Below are positions 53,501-62,990 of a stretch of DNA of 64,000 nt, one piece after another. The position numbers were made by a program, and so were the translations under genes. The number at the start of each line of letters is the position of its first letter. The first letter of the stretch is position 1. A model generated the notes under the pieces. The model was given only the letters and a program-made list of their open reading frames with translations. It was not told where the DNA came from and made no database searches. The DNA comes from Eubacterium sp. MSJ-33 (GTDB lineage Bacteria > Bacillota > Clostridia > Lachnospirales > Lachnospiraceae): the NCBI RefSeq assembly GCF_022174665.1, contig NZ_CP076562.1, positions 1,053,501 through 1,117,500 on the forward strand, read 5' to 3'.

Positions 53501-54151
53501 TGCCTCCCAGTCTTCTTTGTTGATATAATGAGAATCATTCGTTACAACCATCGGAATTCCGGTCTCCTTGGACAACCGCATCACGCCCATATTGACTATT
53601 CGCTGATCCGGAATGCCGTGATCCTGCATCTCCAGATAATAGTTGCCCTCGCCAAATATATTCAGGTGCCGCAACGCTGTTTCCTTTGCCTTCTCATACT
53701 GCTCCTGTCTTAAATTCGTTGCAACTTCTCCTGCAAGACAGGCAGAAAGTGCAATAATCCCTTCATGGTACTTCTCCAGCACCTCCATATCTACACGTGG
53801 TTTATAATAATATCCTTCTGTATATCCGCGTGTCACAATCTTGCACAGGTTATGATATCCCTCGTTGTTTTTGGCGAGCAGCACAAGATGATAATACCGG
53901 TTTTCTCCCTTCACCACTTCACGGTCAAACCGAGATCCCGGTGCCACATACACTTCACACCCTATAATCGGTTTGATTCCATTCGCCTTGCATGTCTTAT
54001 AAAATTCAATAACTCCATACATCGCACCATGATCTGTGATAGCGAGCGCATCCATTCCAAGTTCCTTTGCACGCGGAACCAGTTCCTTGACTTTGGCAGA
54101 ACCATCCAGCAGACTATACTGCGTATGCACATGTAAATGCGTAAATTTCAT
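50591..54151 (-). CDS. dnaE: DNA polymerase III alpha subunit, DnaE type
   Basis: A 1186-residue replicative polymerase. The N-terminal PHP domain starts FTHLHVHTQYSLLDGS and contains ITDHGAMYG. Palm catalytic Asps appear in MPDIDIDFCVNRRQEV; GPGRGSAAGSIVSY (nucleotide region) comes earlier. Tandem HhH (residues ~835-905) and an OB domain near residue 1040 follow. It is the DnaE form used beside PolC in Firmicutes. It starts after a clear AGGAG site. Overlap with the methyltransferase gene gives coupling. Confidence 0.96.
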   Translation of the reverse strand: MKFTHLHVHTQYSLLDGSAKVKELVPRAKELGMDALAITDHGAMYGVIEFYKTCKANGIKPIIGCEVYVAPGSRFDREVVKGENRYYHLVLLAKNNEGYHNLCKIVTRGYTEGYYYKPRVDMEVLEKYHEGIIALSACLAGEVATNLRQEQYEKAKETALRHLNIFGEGNYYLEMQDHGIPDQRIVNMGVMRLSKETGIPMVVTNDSHYINKEDWEAHDILLCIQTGKTVNDEDRMRYAEGQFYVKSPEEMEALFPYAKEALENTNKIADMCNVEIVFGERKLPKYDVPEGYDSFSYLTMLCEEGAKKRYPEVTDEVKNRLHYELDMIKQMGFVDYFLIVWDFVNYAKSHDIPVGPGRGSAAGSIVSYCLYITDIEPLRYDLLFERFLNPERVSMPDIDIDFCVNRRQEVIDYVVQKYGKEKVVQIVTFGTMAAKMCVRDVGRAMALPYSLCDKVAKAIPNKIPGVKDVTLPVALKTSPDLKEMYENEPDVTKLLDMAMKLEGLQRHTGVHPAGVIIGQKPIEEYVPLARSVDGGIVCQYEKDPVEELGLLKMDFLALRNLTVIKDALDRIEANHGVKINMSELELTDPAVYELLSEGKTDGVFQLESAGMKSFMKQLKPKNLDEVIAGISLYRPGPMDFIPKYLANREHPESIIYDTPKLEKILKSTYGCMVYQEQVMQIVMELAGYSMGRSDLVRRAMAKKKADVMDKERQYFVYGNEELNVPGCVKNGIPEEVANKIFDDMVDFANYAFNKSHAAVYAVVAYQTAYLKIYYPVEYMAALISSVRENTEKMSSYIQTCKSLGIKILPPDINKGSGDFLVDGGAIRFGLSGLKSIGDGVTEVIHQEVVANGPFTSLEDFCNRLSGKEANKRTIESFILAGAFDCFGHNRHQMMMVYPAVLEQTAKEKKNAMSGQMSLMDFLGEEEKTEFQVRYPDVEEYSKEDLLAMEKEILGIYVSGHPLDDDLDILEEYTTAKSSDFLVNTEEESDDPEAGMNYDEQEHVVDKASYTIGGLLADITKKTTRNGDEMAFLTIEDLYGTVEVIVFARDYRQNKDRFVKDTKVLIKGNASIDERGGKLLFSRLTTFAEVRQARLAAGKELWLRFADIEGYMQQEQALYATLKQHPGWVVVKVLIKPQGEGQEHNIKLKQLPDLYRVDAGDKLLEVLKNTYGEENVILLDKKGNGES

Positions 54152-54178
54152 AGTTTCTCCTATATACCATACCGCCTT

Positions 54179-54787
54179 CTAATAATCTTCTCCGTACGGG
54201 AACAAATATTTTATGAATGGAACATATCCCGCAAGCTTCTTTCGTCGAAGAGGAATAACCTCATAATTGTGAATATAGCGGAATGTATACGCCTCGCCCT
54301 TATTTGCAAGCATCCGTAAATATTTTTCCAGAAGTCTGGCAGAATCCGGATGTAACAGCCTCCTTGATCTGCCATTCATATAATAATCCAACGCCTGCTT
54401 CTCATAATAATTTTCCTTATTGTATATTTTACAGGCTGCCACACGATCACAGAACATCTCAATCACATACTCTTTTGGCATCTTACAGCCCACGAGCAAA
54501 TGCTCTGTATCCGTCTTGTCAACATTATAATCAACCCAATATTCAAGGTGATGTTTATTTCTTCCTTTATGATGCAGCCATGATAATGTATACCCTTTAT
54601 CTTCCCGTTCTGCATCATTCGGGCTTCGGTTGCCCTGAAAATATTTTGCACCCATAGAAAATTCTGTCCATGAGTATTTTGACAAATCATGCAATAACCC
54701 CTGCTTATAAAGTCCAACGGCAAAACAGTGCCGCATGACCATGATTTTATGTGCGGTAATTGTCTTAAAATGTTCCAGCCACTTCAT
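54179..54787 (-). CDS. DUF5662-type protein, HD-like
   Basis: A 202-residue protein. The residues TITAHKIMVMRHC, LLHDLSKYSWTEF and WLHHKGRNKHHLEYWVDY form a His/Asp set like HD-superfamily metal sites; the family is DUF5662, function unknown. No membrane segment is seen. It lies between apbE and dnaE, 27 bases from dnaE, in the same direction. A hydrolase of nucleotide-type substrate is possible but unproven. Confidence 0.7.
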   Translation of the reverse strand: MKWLEHFKTITAHKIMVMRHCFAVGLYKQGLLHDLSKYSWTEFSMGAKYFQGNRSPNDAEREDKGYTLSWLHHKGRNKHHLEYWVDYNVDKTDTEHLLVGCKMPKEYVIEMFCDRVAACKIYNKENYYEKQALDYYMNGRSRRLLHPDSARLLEKYLRMLANKGEAYTFRYIHNYEVIPLRRKKLAGYVPFIKYLFPYGEDY

Positions 54788-54815
54788 ATTCTACATCTCT
54801 TTTCTTTCTTAATGC

Positions 54816-55895
54816 TTACTGATTGTTCTGTGTGAGATAAAACTGATCTTTCAGTCCATCTGTAACAGTAATCTGATTATTGCTGTCAATAAAAACAGCT
54901 TCTGCTTTATATTTCTTTAATAGTATCAATGCCCTTTCATAGCCAAGCACATAACATGCTGTAGATAGTGCATCACTATACAATCCATTTTGACATACGA
55001 CTGTCACGGATGATAATCCGGACTCTGCCGGATATCCGGTTTTCCGGTCCAGAATATGATGATATCTTGTTCCATCTTTTTCAATATATTTCTCATAATC
55101 ACCGGACGTTGATATACAGGTGTTAGTGTCTGAAGCAAATTCGAGATACCCAATCATATCCTCTGCATCTCCCTGCGGATTGCGGATACCAACACGAAAT
55201 GCACTCCCTTCTTTTTTCTCTCCATACACAAGCACACTTCCACCGACACTGATTGTCGCACCTCTTACTTCGTCTTCTTTTAAAATCTGCTGTACAACAT
55301 CCAGCGCAAAGCCTTTACCAACTGCACCGAGATCCAATATCATACCCGGTTTTGCAAGCGTGACGCTTTTGTCTTCTCCGATTGTAACTGACTCGTATCC
55401 GGTCTTTGCAAGCGCTGTTGTAATCTGTGATTTATCCGGGATTACAAAATCCTCCGCCGTTGCCGATTCGATATTCCACAGATTCGCCAGCGGACGAATC
55501 GTGATATCGAGTGCCCCTTCACTATCCCTGCAAATATTATACGCCTGCGTCAATGCCACATATAACGTATCAGAAATCATAGTCTCCTGCCCCGCTGTAT
55601 AGCTATGATTCAGCCTGTATAATGTACTGTCTTCTTGTCTCCATGATATCTCCTGTTCATCCAGATTCTTCACTGCCTGCGCAAGCTTTTCCTCTTCTCC
55701 TCCCGGAGCGTCATACAGGCTGACTGACACCGAAGTTCCCATCGCAAAACTATAAACAGTCTGCCCATCTGTCACCTGCGAACCATCCCCGGAGTCCCCA
55801 TGCAGCCTTCCTCTCTGATACAAGCCGATCAGGATTACAGTCAGTAAAAGCATCCCGAAAACAGATGCTGTTTTTTTTCCATTCTTATGCCGCAT
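54816..55895 (-). CDS. apbE: FAD:protein FMN transferase
   Basis: ApbE attaches FMN covalently to Thr of Rnf/Nqr-type proteins. This has about 359 residues. There is a basic N-terminus and one membrane anchor (residues ~12-27, no lipobox Cys). The catalytic region is FAMGTSVSVSLYD, then DLGAVGKGFALDVV (FAD site), ISVGGSVLVYG, and STSGDYEKYIEKDG with HHILDRKTGYPA. All are conserved. ATG 55895 lies right after the stop of the small upstream gene, so they are translationally coupled. No Rnf/Nqr target is in the window. Confidence 0.92.
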   Translation of the reverse strand: MRHKNGKKTASVFGMLLLTVILIGLYQRGRLHGDSGDGSQVTDGQTVYSFAMGTSVSVSLYDAPGGEEEKLAQAVKNLDEQEISWRQEDSTLYRLNHSYTAGQETMISDTLYVALTQAYNICRDSEGALDITIRPLANLWNIESATAEDFVIPDKSQITTALAKTGYESVTIGEDKSVTLAKPGMILDLGAVGKGFALDVVQQILKEDEVRGATISVGGSVLVYGEKKEGSAFRVGIRNPQGDAEDMIGYLEFASDTNTCISTSGDYEKYIEKDGTRYHHILDRKTGYPAESGLSSVTVVCQNGLYSDALSTACYVLGYERALILLKKYKAEAVFIDSNNQITVTDGLKDQFYLTQNNQ

Positions 55896-55896
55896 A

Positions 55897-56127
55897 TCAA
55901 TGATGATATCCTTCCATTCTTTTTGTATACACATCAAGCTGCTGTTTCAGCTTCGTATAATCCTTTTCCCCGATTGCTCCGGACGTCTGGTATTCTGCAA
56001 GCTTCATCTCTGCCTGTTTCCGTGCAGAGATTGCTAAATCCTTATAATTATTCTCCAGATTAATCTGCACTTCATGGAATAAATCTTCAATTTCTTTTTT
56101 TGCCGGATTTGTCTTCTTGAATAGCAA
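55897..56127 (-). CDS. Small unknown protein before apbE
   Basis: A 76-residue protein not recognised. It is helical and charged throughout (KKEIEDLFHEVQINLENNYKDL, ARKQAEMKLAEYQ, TKLKQQLDVYTKRMEGYHH), with no membrane segment. I start it at TTG 56127 because GGAGG lies nine bases upstream; a TTG at 56148 would include that site. It ends one base before the apbE ATG and has a good promoter, so it is real, but its role is unknown. Confidence 0.6.
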   Translation of the reverse strand: MLFKKTNPAKKEIEDLFHEVQINLENNYKDLAISARKQAEMKLAEYQTSGAIGEKDYTKLKQQLDVYTKRMEGYHH

Positions 56128-56174
56128 AAAACCACTTCCTCCATTCAAAACATTTGTTCGTATAAGTATTTTTT

Positions 56175-56203
56175 AGTATACCATTTTTCCTGTCTTATTT
56201 CAA
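56175..56203 (-). promoter_or_regulatory. Sigma-A promoter of the small gene-apbE unit
   Basis: TTGAAA-17-TATACT on the minus strand. It is divergent from the promoter at 56211-56239, 8 bases away. Confidence 0.7.
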
Positions 56204-56210
56204 TGTATGA

Positions 56211-56239
56211 TTGAAAGTCCTCCCGCTTTTTGATAAAAT
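56211..56239 (+). promoter_or_regulatory. Sigma-A promoter of the ABC-F gene
   Basis: TTGAAA-17-TAAAAT, 41 bases before the ABC-F start. The two promoters here are back-to-back. Confidence 0.7.
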
Positions 56240-56279
56240 GCTGTGGTAGAATTTGTATTATAAGCAGGAGGATCTTACC

Positions 56280-58202
56280 ATGCTGTTAGCATGCCAAAAT
56301 ATATCAAAAGCATTCGGAACAAAAGAGATCTTACGGGATGTGAATTTCCACGTCAACGAAAAAGAGAAAATCGCAATTGTCGGTATCAATGGTTCCGGGA
56401 AAACAACACTTCTAAAAATCATCATGGGAGAAGAAACGGCTGATAATGGTCAGATTATTCTTGCCAAAGACACAGCTATCGGTTATCTGTCACAGCATCA
56501 GGATATCTCTTTTGACAATACCATATACGGTGAAATGCTTGCCGCCAAACAATATATCGTTGACCTGGAAGCAAATATCCGCCGCCTGGAACACGATATG
56601 AAACATGCAGAAGGCGAAGAACTTGAAAACATCCTTGAGGCCTACAACCGTCTGAGTAGCAAATACGACCGCGACAACGGTTACTCCTATGAAAGCGAGA
56701 TTACCGGTGTTCTGAAAGGTCTTGGTTTCGGTCCGGACGACTATGACCGCCATATCAACACCTTATCCGGCGGACAGAAAATGCGAATTGCCCTTGGGCG
56801 ACTGCTACTGACCCGTCCCGATATCATCATTTTGGATGAGCCGACGAATCATCTTGATATGCCAAGTATTTCGTGGCTGGAATCCTTTTTATCTTCCTAC
56901 CCCGGAAGCGTAATCATTGTCAGTCACGACCGTTATTTTATTGACCGCATAGCTACAAGCATCATAGAAATTGACAACAAAAAAGCGACCGTCTATCACG
57001 GAAACTATACTTATTATGCTGAAAAACGTGCAGAAATCCGTGCGAACATGATGAAAGCCTATTTAAACCAGCAACAGGAAATCAAGCACCAGGAAGCAGT
57101 CATTACCAAATTGAAACAGTTTAATCGAGAGAAATCTATCAAACGTGCGGAAAGCCGTGAAAAAATGCTGGACAAAGTCGAAGTTCTCGACAAGCCAGCT
57201 GAGATAGCATCGGAGATGCGTCTATCTCTTGAGCCTTCTGTCGAAAGCGGAAACGATGTCTTAACTGTCACACACCTTTCCAAATCGTTCGGAAACAACT
57301 GTCTGTTTGACAATCTGGATTTCGACATCAAGCGTGGAGAAAAGGTAGCTTTGATCGGCGGAAACGGAACCGGAAAAACAACGATACTAAAGATGATTAA
57401 CCATATCGTAACAAAAGACAATGGAACGATTACACTCGGTTCACGTGTACATATCGGTTATTATGATCAGGAGCATCAGGTTCTCTCCCTGCACAAGACA
57501 ATCTTTGAAGAAATCAGTGACGCTTATCCGGATCTGACAAACACAAAAATCCGCAATGTTCTGGCTGCATTTTTATTTACAGGGGATGACGTGTTTAAGA
57601 AAATTGAAGACTTAAGCGGTGGCGAGCGGGGACGTGTATCACTTGCCAAGCTTATGCTCTCTCCAGCTAATTTCCTTGTTCTGGATGAACCGACAAACCA
57701 TTTGGACATCCAATCCAAAGGTATACTGGAAGACGCAATCCGCAATTACACCGGAACGGTGCTGGTTGTCAGCCACGACCGTTATTTTATCAATCGCATT
57801 GCAACACGAATTCTTGAATTAAAAGATCAGCAGCTATATTCGTTTATCGGGAATTATGATTATTATGAAGCCCATAAAGAACTGATTTACGAAGCCACTG
57901 TGCCAAAACAGGCTTTTAATTCTTCCATGGTGGCAGCTTCCACTCCTGTAGCTTCAAGCAAAGATGATTATAAAAAGCAAAAAGAAGAACAGGCACGTCT
58001 TCGCAAAAAAGAAAATGATATCAAAAAAGCAGAACAGAAAATCGAGCAGACAGAAGCAGAAATTACAAAAATTGACGAAGAATTTTTGAACCCGGATTTT
58101 GCAACTAATTCTGCAAAACTCAGCGAATTATCAAAAAAACGCGAAGAGCTTGAATCAACGCTCTCCGCACTTTATGAAACATGGGAAACTCTGCTTGATT
58201 AA
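56280..58202 (+). CDS. ABC-F family ATPase
   Basis: A 640-residue protein with two ABC domains and no membrane part, i.e. ABC-F type that works on the ribosome. Domain 1: GINGSGKTTLLKI (Walker A), LSGGQKMRIALGRLL (signature), DEPTNHLD (Walker B). A ~80-residue linker follows, then domain 2: GGNGTGKTTILKM, LSGGERGRVSLAKLM, DEPTNHLD. A C-terminal coiled-coil (residues ~565-640) resembles YdiF/Uup proteins. GGAGG precedes ATG 56280. Role: translational quality control or antibiotic tolerance; not decided. Its 3' end overlaps the convergent EAL gene by four bases. Confidence 0.92.
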   Translation: MLLACQNISKAFGTKEILRDVNFHVNEKEKIAIVGINGSGKTTLLKIIMGEETADNGQIILAKDTAIGYLSQHQDISFDNTIYGEMLAAKQYIVDLEANIRRLEHDMKHAEGEELENILEAYNRLSSKYDRDNGYSYESEITGVLKGLGFGPDDYDRHINTLSGGQKMRIALGRLLLTRPDIIILDEPTNHLDMPSISWLESFLSSYPGSVIIVSHDRYFIDRIATSIIEIDNKKATVYHGNYTYYAEKRAEIRANMMKAYLNQQQEIKHQEAVITKLKQFNREKSIKRAESREKMLDKVEVLDKPAEIASEMRLSLEPSVESGNDVLTVTHLSKSFGNNCLFDNLDFDIKRGEKVALIGGNGTGKTTILKMINHIVTKDNGTITLGSRVHIGYYDQEHQVLSLHKTIFEEISDAYPDLTNTKIRNVLAAFLFTGDDVFKKIEDLSGGERGRVSLAKLMLSPANFLVLDEPTNHLDIQSKGILEDAIRNYTGTVLVVSHDRYFINRIATRILELKDQQLYSFIGNYDYYEAHKELIYEATVPKQAFNSSMVAASTPVASSKDDYKKQKEEQARLRKKENDIKKAEQKIEQTEAEITKIDEEFLNPDFATNSAKLSELSKKREELESTLSALYETWETLLD

Positions 58203-60478
58203 AAAAACTTCTTTTCAAATTGACTGACCGGCATCGGTTTTGCAAAATAAAAACCCTGGAACAATGTGCATCCAAGTTCCTGCATATACCGAAGCTGGTC
58301 TTTTTGTTCCACACCTTCTGTAACCACGCTGATTCCCAATTCCGCTGCAAGATTCAGCACCATCTCCAAAATCATACGGCTTCTCTCCGGATCTTCATTT
58401 CTCCGCAAAAATTCCATATCAATCTTGATTGCATCCAGATTCATATCCTGAAGCATATTCAACGATGAATATCCCCGTCCAAAATCATCCATAACTATAT
58501 GGAAACCATAATTCCGCAGCTCATCGATTAAGGCAAGTTGTTTGCTTGCATCTTTCATAACGGATGTCTCCGTGATTTCCAAGTGAAGAAGTTCCGGTTT
58601 TACATCATAGCATTCTACCAATGTCGTCAATGTCTGATATATATCTAAGAAATAAAAATCCCTCGGTGAAACATTGACCGAGATATAATACTCTTCCTTG
58701 CCCTGTTCTTTCCATCTCTGCAGCTCCTTACATGCGAGTTCCCACACATACTGATCCATTGCACTGATCAATCCTGATTTTTCGAAAACATCAACAAACT
58801 CTTCCGGAAGCATCATTCCATACACCGGTCTGAACCAGCGCACTAATGCCTCTGCACCAAGCATAGTTCCATCTATATCTACCTGTGGCTGTAAAAACAA
58901 TTGAAACTCCTGTTTTGCAATTGCAGAACGGAACTCGCTCACCATATGCTGTCCTTCCAGCATTCTTTTACGCAGTTCATCATCATAATACGCTATAGAC
59001 TGCTGATAATTACCCTTGATTGACTCGATTGCCAGAAATGCTCTGTCACAATATACAGATATCGGAGTTTTTACATTTCCGATTGGACAGATTCCGGTAT
59101 ATATTCTTGCATGATATGTATTGTCATCTCCAACACAGCTTACCAGATCCACTTCCTCCAAATAGCGTTCATGATCAAGCTTCTCCTCCCGCACACAAAC
59201 CGCAAAACGATCTGCCGAAAGTCGTGCCACCTTCGTATCTCCGGTTGCAAGATTCCGAAACATGCCAGCAACAGCTTTCAATACATCATCCCCACGCTCA
59301 ATACCAAACACATCATTGATAATCTTAAAATTCTGAATATCCGCACACAGAATACAATACTTTACGTTTGGATTTTTTCCAATCTGCTCAGTCACAACTT
59401 CATAGAAATACTCGCGATTTAAAAGTCCGGTCAACGCATCATAATTACTCCGGTACCGTTCTTCTTCTAACCGTTTTCTATGTTCTGTTTCATCATGCAG
59501 CACATAATAGCATCCTATAAAACGATTATCTTCATCCCAAATTCCACGATACTGTGTAACAAAAAAATGTGTTTGATTCAAAAACTCCGTTTCTCCCTGC
59601 CAGCTGCACGCTTCAATTTGTTCCGGTACTCGTCCATCGAGCCAATCACGATAATACTTTTCAATGACGGTAATATCTTTTTCTGCATGAAAAGCCAATT
59701 TTGCATAATTATTTGCGTATACGCAGCGTCCATTGATGTCCAGACAGATTACCCCATCTGTGAAATTCTGAACCGCCATAACAAGTGTCTTTTCTACCAG
59801 CCCCTTTGGAACATACTCAAATGTGAAATAATAGATTGCCGACGCAATCAAACCATAAAATAAAATTGAATAATCAAATTTCAAATCCAATATTTCATAG
59901 ACAACATTCAGTGCAACCGTAAACAAGAAACAATACAAAATCGCATAATACTGCTTTACATATATCCGGGCTGCTTTGTAAATCTCATAAATAACCAAAA
60001 TCAATATAAGCATCGCAAATGCATAAACAAACAATTTATGATATGTATACAGCCATGTACGCTCCGATACTCTATAATAATATCCATCTGCTTCGCTTCC
60101 AGATAATGTTACAGAAAATAATATTCTGTCAAATACATTGATCAGGCACAAAATTCCATCTATGATAATGAATACCGCTATGATGATTCCGCCCTTTTTT
60201 TCTACAAAGGTCTCCTGCGTAAAATCGTTCAGATAGATAAAGAAAAACAACACCAGGAAATCGCTGCTCAAAAAATATAAGCCATATGCCATTACTGCAA
60301 ACGTTTCCTTCCAATGGAAAAGTGTAAGCGCATAAAAAAATATCGTTGATGCCGCTATGATATGTAATAATACCACGTCTTTGACAACACGTGTCCGTTC
60401 TGTTCGATTAATCATAATAATGCGATATGCCAATAAAACAACCATAATCAGCATAAGCGCCAACATGCCATTCTTCAA
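58199..60478 (-). CDS. Membrane PAS-GGDEF-EAL protein (first of two)
   Basis: A 759-residue protein with about seven N-terminal membrane helices (to residue ~225), a PAS-like domain (from ~MAVQNFTDGVICLDINGRC), a GGDEF-like domain and a C-terminal EAL domain. The GGDEF site reads SADRF rather than GGDEF, so cyclase activity is doubtful. The EAL site is intact: EALVRW, ETSVMKD, DDFGRGYSSLN, IKIDMEF and VTEGVE. It is likely a c-di-GMP phosphodiesterase that senses something in the membrane. TTG start with GAGGG upstream. It follows its paralogue by 11 bases; it ends by overlapping the ABC-F gene. Confidence 0.9.
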   Translation of the reverse strand: MKNGMLALMLIMVVLLAYRIIMINRTERTRVVKDVVLLHIIAASTIFFYALTLFHWKETFAVMAYGLYFLSSDFLVLFFFIYLNDFTQETFVEKKGGIIIAVFIIIDGILCLINVFDRILFSVTLSGSEADGYYYRVSERTWLYTYHKLFVYAFAMLILILVIYEIYKAARIYVKQYYAILYCFLFTVALNVVYEILDLKFDYSILFYGLIASAIYYFTFEYVPKGLVEKTLVMAVQNFTDGVICLDINGRCVYANNYAKLAFHAEKDITVIEKYYRDWLDGRVPEQIEACSWQGETEFLNQTHFFVTQYRGIWDEDNRFIGCYYVLHDETEHRKRLEEERYRSNYDALTGLLNREYFYEVVTEQIGKNPNVKYCILCADIQNFKIINDVFGIERGDDVLKAVAGMFRNLATGDTKVARLSADRFAVCVREEKLDHERYLEEVDLVSCVGDDNTYHARIYTGICPIGNVKTPISVYCDRAFLAIESIKGNYQQSIAYYDDELRKRMLEGQHMVSEFRSAIAKQEFQLFLQPQVDIDGTMLGAEALVRWFRPVYGMMLPEEFVDVFEKSGLISAMDQYVWELACKELQRWKEQGKEEYYISVNVSPRDFYFLDIYQTLTTLVECYDVKPELLHLEITETSVMKDASKQLALIDELRNYGFHIVMDDFGRGYSSLNMLQDMNLDAIKIDMEFLRRNEDPERSRMILEMVLNLAAELGISVVTEGVEQKDQLRYMQELGCTLFQGFYFAKPMPVSQFEKKFF

Positions 60479-60489
60479 TCTAATACCCT

Positions 60490-62784
60490 CTATCCTTCCA
60501 TCGGTATATATTTATCCTCGTAATCCCATACTGACATTGGTTTTGCGAAATAATATCCCTGGAATACATCACATCCCATATCAGTTAAAGCTTCCACCTG
60601 TTCCACCGTTTCAACACCTTCTGTGACGACTTCCATTCCAAGCTTCTTGGAAAGCTGAATCACATTACGGACAATCGACATACTTCGCTCATTGTTCTGT
60701 GTCTTCCGAAGGAATCCCATATCCAGTTTAATGGTATCCATCTTGATATCCTTTAACATATTTAACGAAGAATATCCGCTTCCAAAATCATCCATCTCCA
60801 CCTTGAATCCATATTGCCGCAATTTATTTACCAGTCTGATTACCTTCCTCGTATCTGCCATTACCGCCGTTTCTGTAATCTCCAGATGCAGATTTTTAGC
60901 CTCAAATCCATGTGTCTGCACTAATCCTGTGAATACCTTGTAAATATCCATATAATAGAAATCACGTGGCGAAATATTGACGGACAGATAAAAGTCTGCA
61001 TGTCCCTGTCTACGCCAATCCCGCAACTGAATACATGCTTTCTCCCATATATAACGATCCAGCTCACTGATAAGTCCTGTCTGCTCAAATATTTCTATAA
61101 ATTCTCCCGGCGGTATCATTCCGCGTTCAGGATGAATCCATCGTACCAGAGCCTCGCCGCCTCGGACAATACCATCCGATGAAATCTGTGGCTGAATATA
61201 AAAACAGAACTGTCCGCTTTCCAAAGCATCATGGAACTGCCCTACAATACTCTGTTCTTTCAAAGCATTCTCTCGCAATTTCTTGTCATAGTATACAATT
61301 CGATTCGCTGCATCATCCTTAATCGTCTTAATTGCCATAACCGCCCGGTCACACATAACAGCAATTGGGGTATCCAGATTATCCACTTCATAAACCCCCA
61401 TATATATGCGAAGCCGGAAGTTTGAACTGCCTTCAATCTGTTCAATACGTGAAATCTCCTTCCGGAAAATACCTTCCTGAAACTCTTCTTTCGGGACTAA
61501 TATCGCAAAGCGATCACCGGATAATCTTCCATACAGACACCCTGACGGTGATTTACTTTTCAGACTTTCTGCCTGTTTGATAAGAACTTCGTCTCCCTTT
61601 TTTATCCCATATACATCATTTACAATCTTAAAATCACGAATATCGCTACACACAATATAATACTTTTTATCTTTATTTTCACGTAATTTCTGTTCTACCC
61701 TCTGATAAAAATACTCCCGATTATATATACCGGTCAACGCGTCATGATTTGCCTTATATTGCTCCAGCTTTACCCGTTCTGTTTCTTCTGTCTGATCATG
61801 CATTAAGAAAAAGCTTCCTATATAGTGCTTGTCATATATCATTCTCTTATATTCAAACTGGAAGAAATGCATTTCCCCATCTATTTCCACTTGCTGTGTC
61901 CATATATTCTCCTGCAATTCCTGTAGATCCTGCAGATTTCTATCCTCCAGCCAATGCACTAATTCTTTGTCAAACATAGCATTATCCTGTACTTTAAGAA
62001 TTCGTTTTGCCGATTCGTTTGCATGGATACATTTGCCTTTTAAATCATAACAAACTACCCCATCATCAATGGTTTTCACAAATAAAGAAAGCATCTTCTC
62101 CACCAAACCGGCAGGGACATGAAAAAAGGTAAAATAGGTGATTGCGCAGCACGATAATGTATATCCAGCCAGAGAGAAATCATAATCCCCCCCTATCTTG
62201 AAAAACAATATATTCGTAAACATGGTAAGCACCAACGTGATAAGCACAAACATGTAATTGACACGAAATACTTTCGGGCACTTCAACTTCCGGTAAAACA
62301 ATATACCCATACCAACCATAGCAAAAAGATAACTTATAATTACATGCACAAAATACAGATTTTCATAACTTTTTACTGCATAAAAAGCGGTTTCAAACCG
62401 GTCTATTTTATTTACAACCTGAAATACACTGCGTGTGACCATATTTGAAAATAATACTACGGCATCCACAAACAATAATATACACGTAAGCACCAAACCA
62501 CATACATGTTTTCGATTTGTATTTGTATAAACCCTGCTATATCTTGACAAAGAAAATGTCATAAATGCCACACTATAATAAAAAAGAATATAGAAAAACA
62601 CAGCCATATTCTCATCCATGGTCATCAATGCCATACCATAGAACATTACCATGGCTGTCTGTGAAATCAATAATCCCAATACAGCATTACGCAATGGATT
62701 TTTCTCTATACACCATACTTTATATATACAAAATAAAAGGGGAATTAATAAGATAATCAAGCTCCCAAAGAATACATATTTCAA
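60490..62784 (-). CDS. Membrane PAS-GGDEF-EAL protein (second of two)
   Basis: A paralogue of the next gene downstream with the same plan: about seven N-terminal helices, PAS-like domain, GGDEF-like domain and EAL. The GGDEF site is SGDRF, again degenerate; EALVRW, ETAVMADT, DDFGSGYSSLN, IKLDMGF and VTEGVE are all conserved. So it, too, looks like a phosphodiesterase with a regulatory GGDEF. The start is uncertain: TTG 62784 has GGGGTG upstream, while GTG 62793 lies over that site. A strong TTGACA-17-TAAAAT promoter is upstream. First gene of the pair. Confidence 0.88.
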   Translation of the reverse strand: MKYVFFGSLIILLIPLLFCIYKVWCIEKNPLRNAVLGLLISQTAMVMFYGMALMTMDENMAVFFYILFYYSVAFMTFSLSRYSRVYTNTNRKHVCGLVLTCILLFVDAVVLFSNMVTRSVFQVVNKIDRFETAFYAVKSYENLYFVHVIISYLFAMVGMGILFYRKLKCPKVFRVNYMFVLITLVLTMFTNILFFKIGGDYDFSLAGYTLSCCAITYFTFFHVPAGLVEKMLSLFVKTIDDGVVCYDLKGKCIHANESAKRILKVQDNAMFDKELVHWLEDRNLQDLQELQENIWTQQVEIDGEMHFFQFEYKRMIYDKHYIGSFFLMHDQTEETERVKLEQYKANHDALTGIYNREYFYQRVEQKLRENKDKKYYIVCSDIRDFKIVNDVYGIKKGDEVLIKQAESLKSKSPSGCLYGRLSGDRFAILVPKEEFQEGIFRKEISRIEQIEGSSNFRLRIYMGVYEVDNLDTPIAVMCDRAVMAIKTIKDDAANRIVYYDKKLRENALKEQSIVGQFHDALESGQFCFYIQPQISSDGIVRGGEALVRWIHPERGMIPPGEFIEIFEQTGLISELDRYIWEKACIQLRDWRRQGHADFYLSVNISPRDFYYMDIYKVFTGLVQTHGFEAKNLHLEITETAVMADTRKVIRLVNKLRQYGFKVEMDDFGSGYSSLNMLKDIKMDTIKLDMGFLRKTQNNERSMSIVRNVIQLSKKLGMEVVTEGVETVEQVEALTDMGCDVFQGYYFAKPMSVWDYEDKYIPMEG

Positions 62785-62833
62785 TACAAACACCCCAAAT
62801 CATATTTTCCAAAATTCATCTATAACTAATATT

Positions 62834-62862
62834 ATTTTATAAAATTCGATATAGACTGTCAA
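62834..62862 (-). promoter_or_regulatory. Sigma-A promoter of the EAL-gene pair
   Basis: On the minus strand, TTGACA-17-TAAAAT (consensus -35), 50 bases before the start codon and just after the rRNA terminator. Confidence 0.75.
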
Positions 62863-62883
62863 CTCAAAACGATATGTCTGTAC

Positions 62884-62912
62884 AAAAAAAAGACCATACC
62901 GGTCTTTTTCTT
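62884..62912 (-). terminator. Terminator of the rRNA operon
   Basis: The palindrome AAAAAGACC-ATACC-GGTCTTTTT is followed by T's on the minus strand, 80 bases after the 23S 3' end. Confidence 0.75.
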
Positions 62913-62990
62913 TTCATGTACCTTCAGAACTTCATACAAAGATCTTATATCTAACCCTTAACAAATCATCTTTCCGTTCTCTAAACCTCT

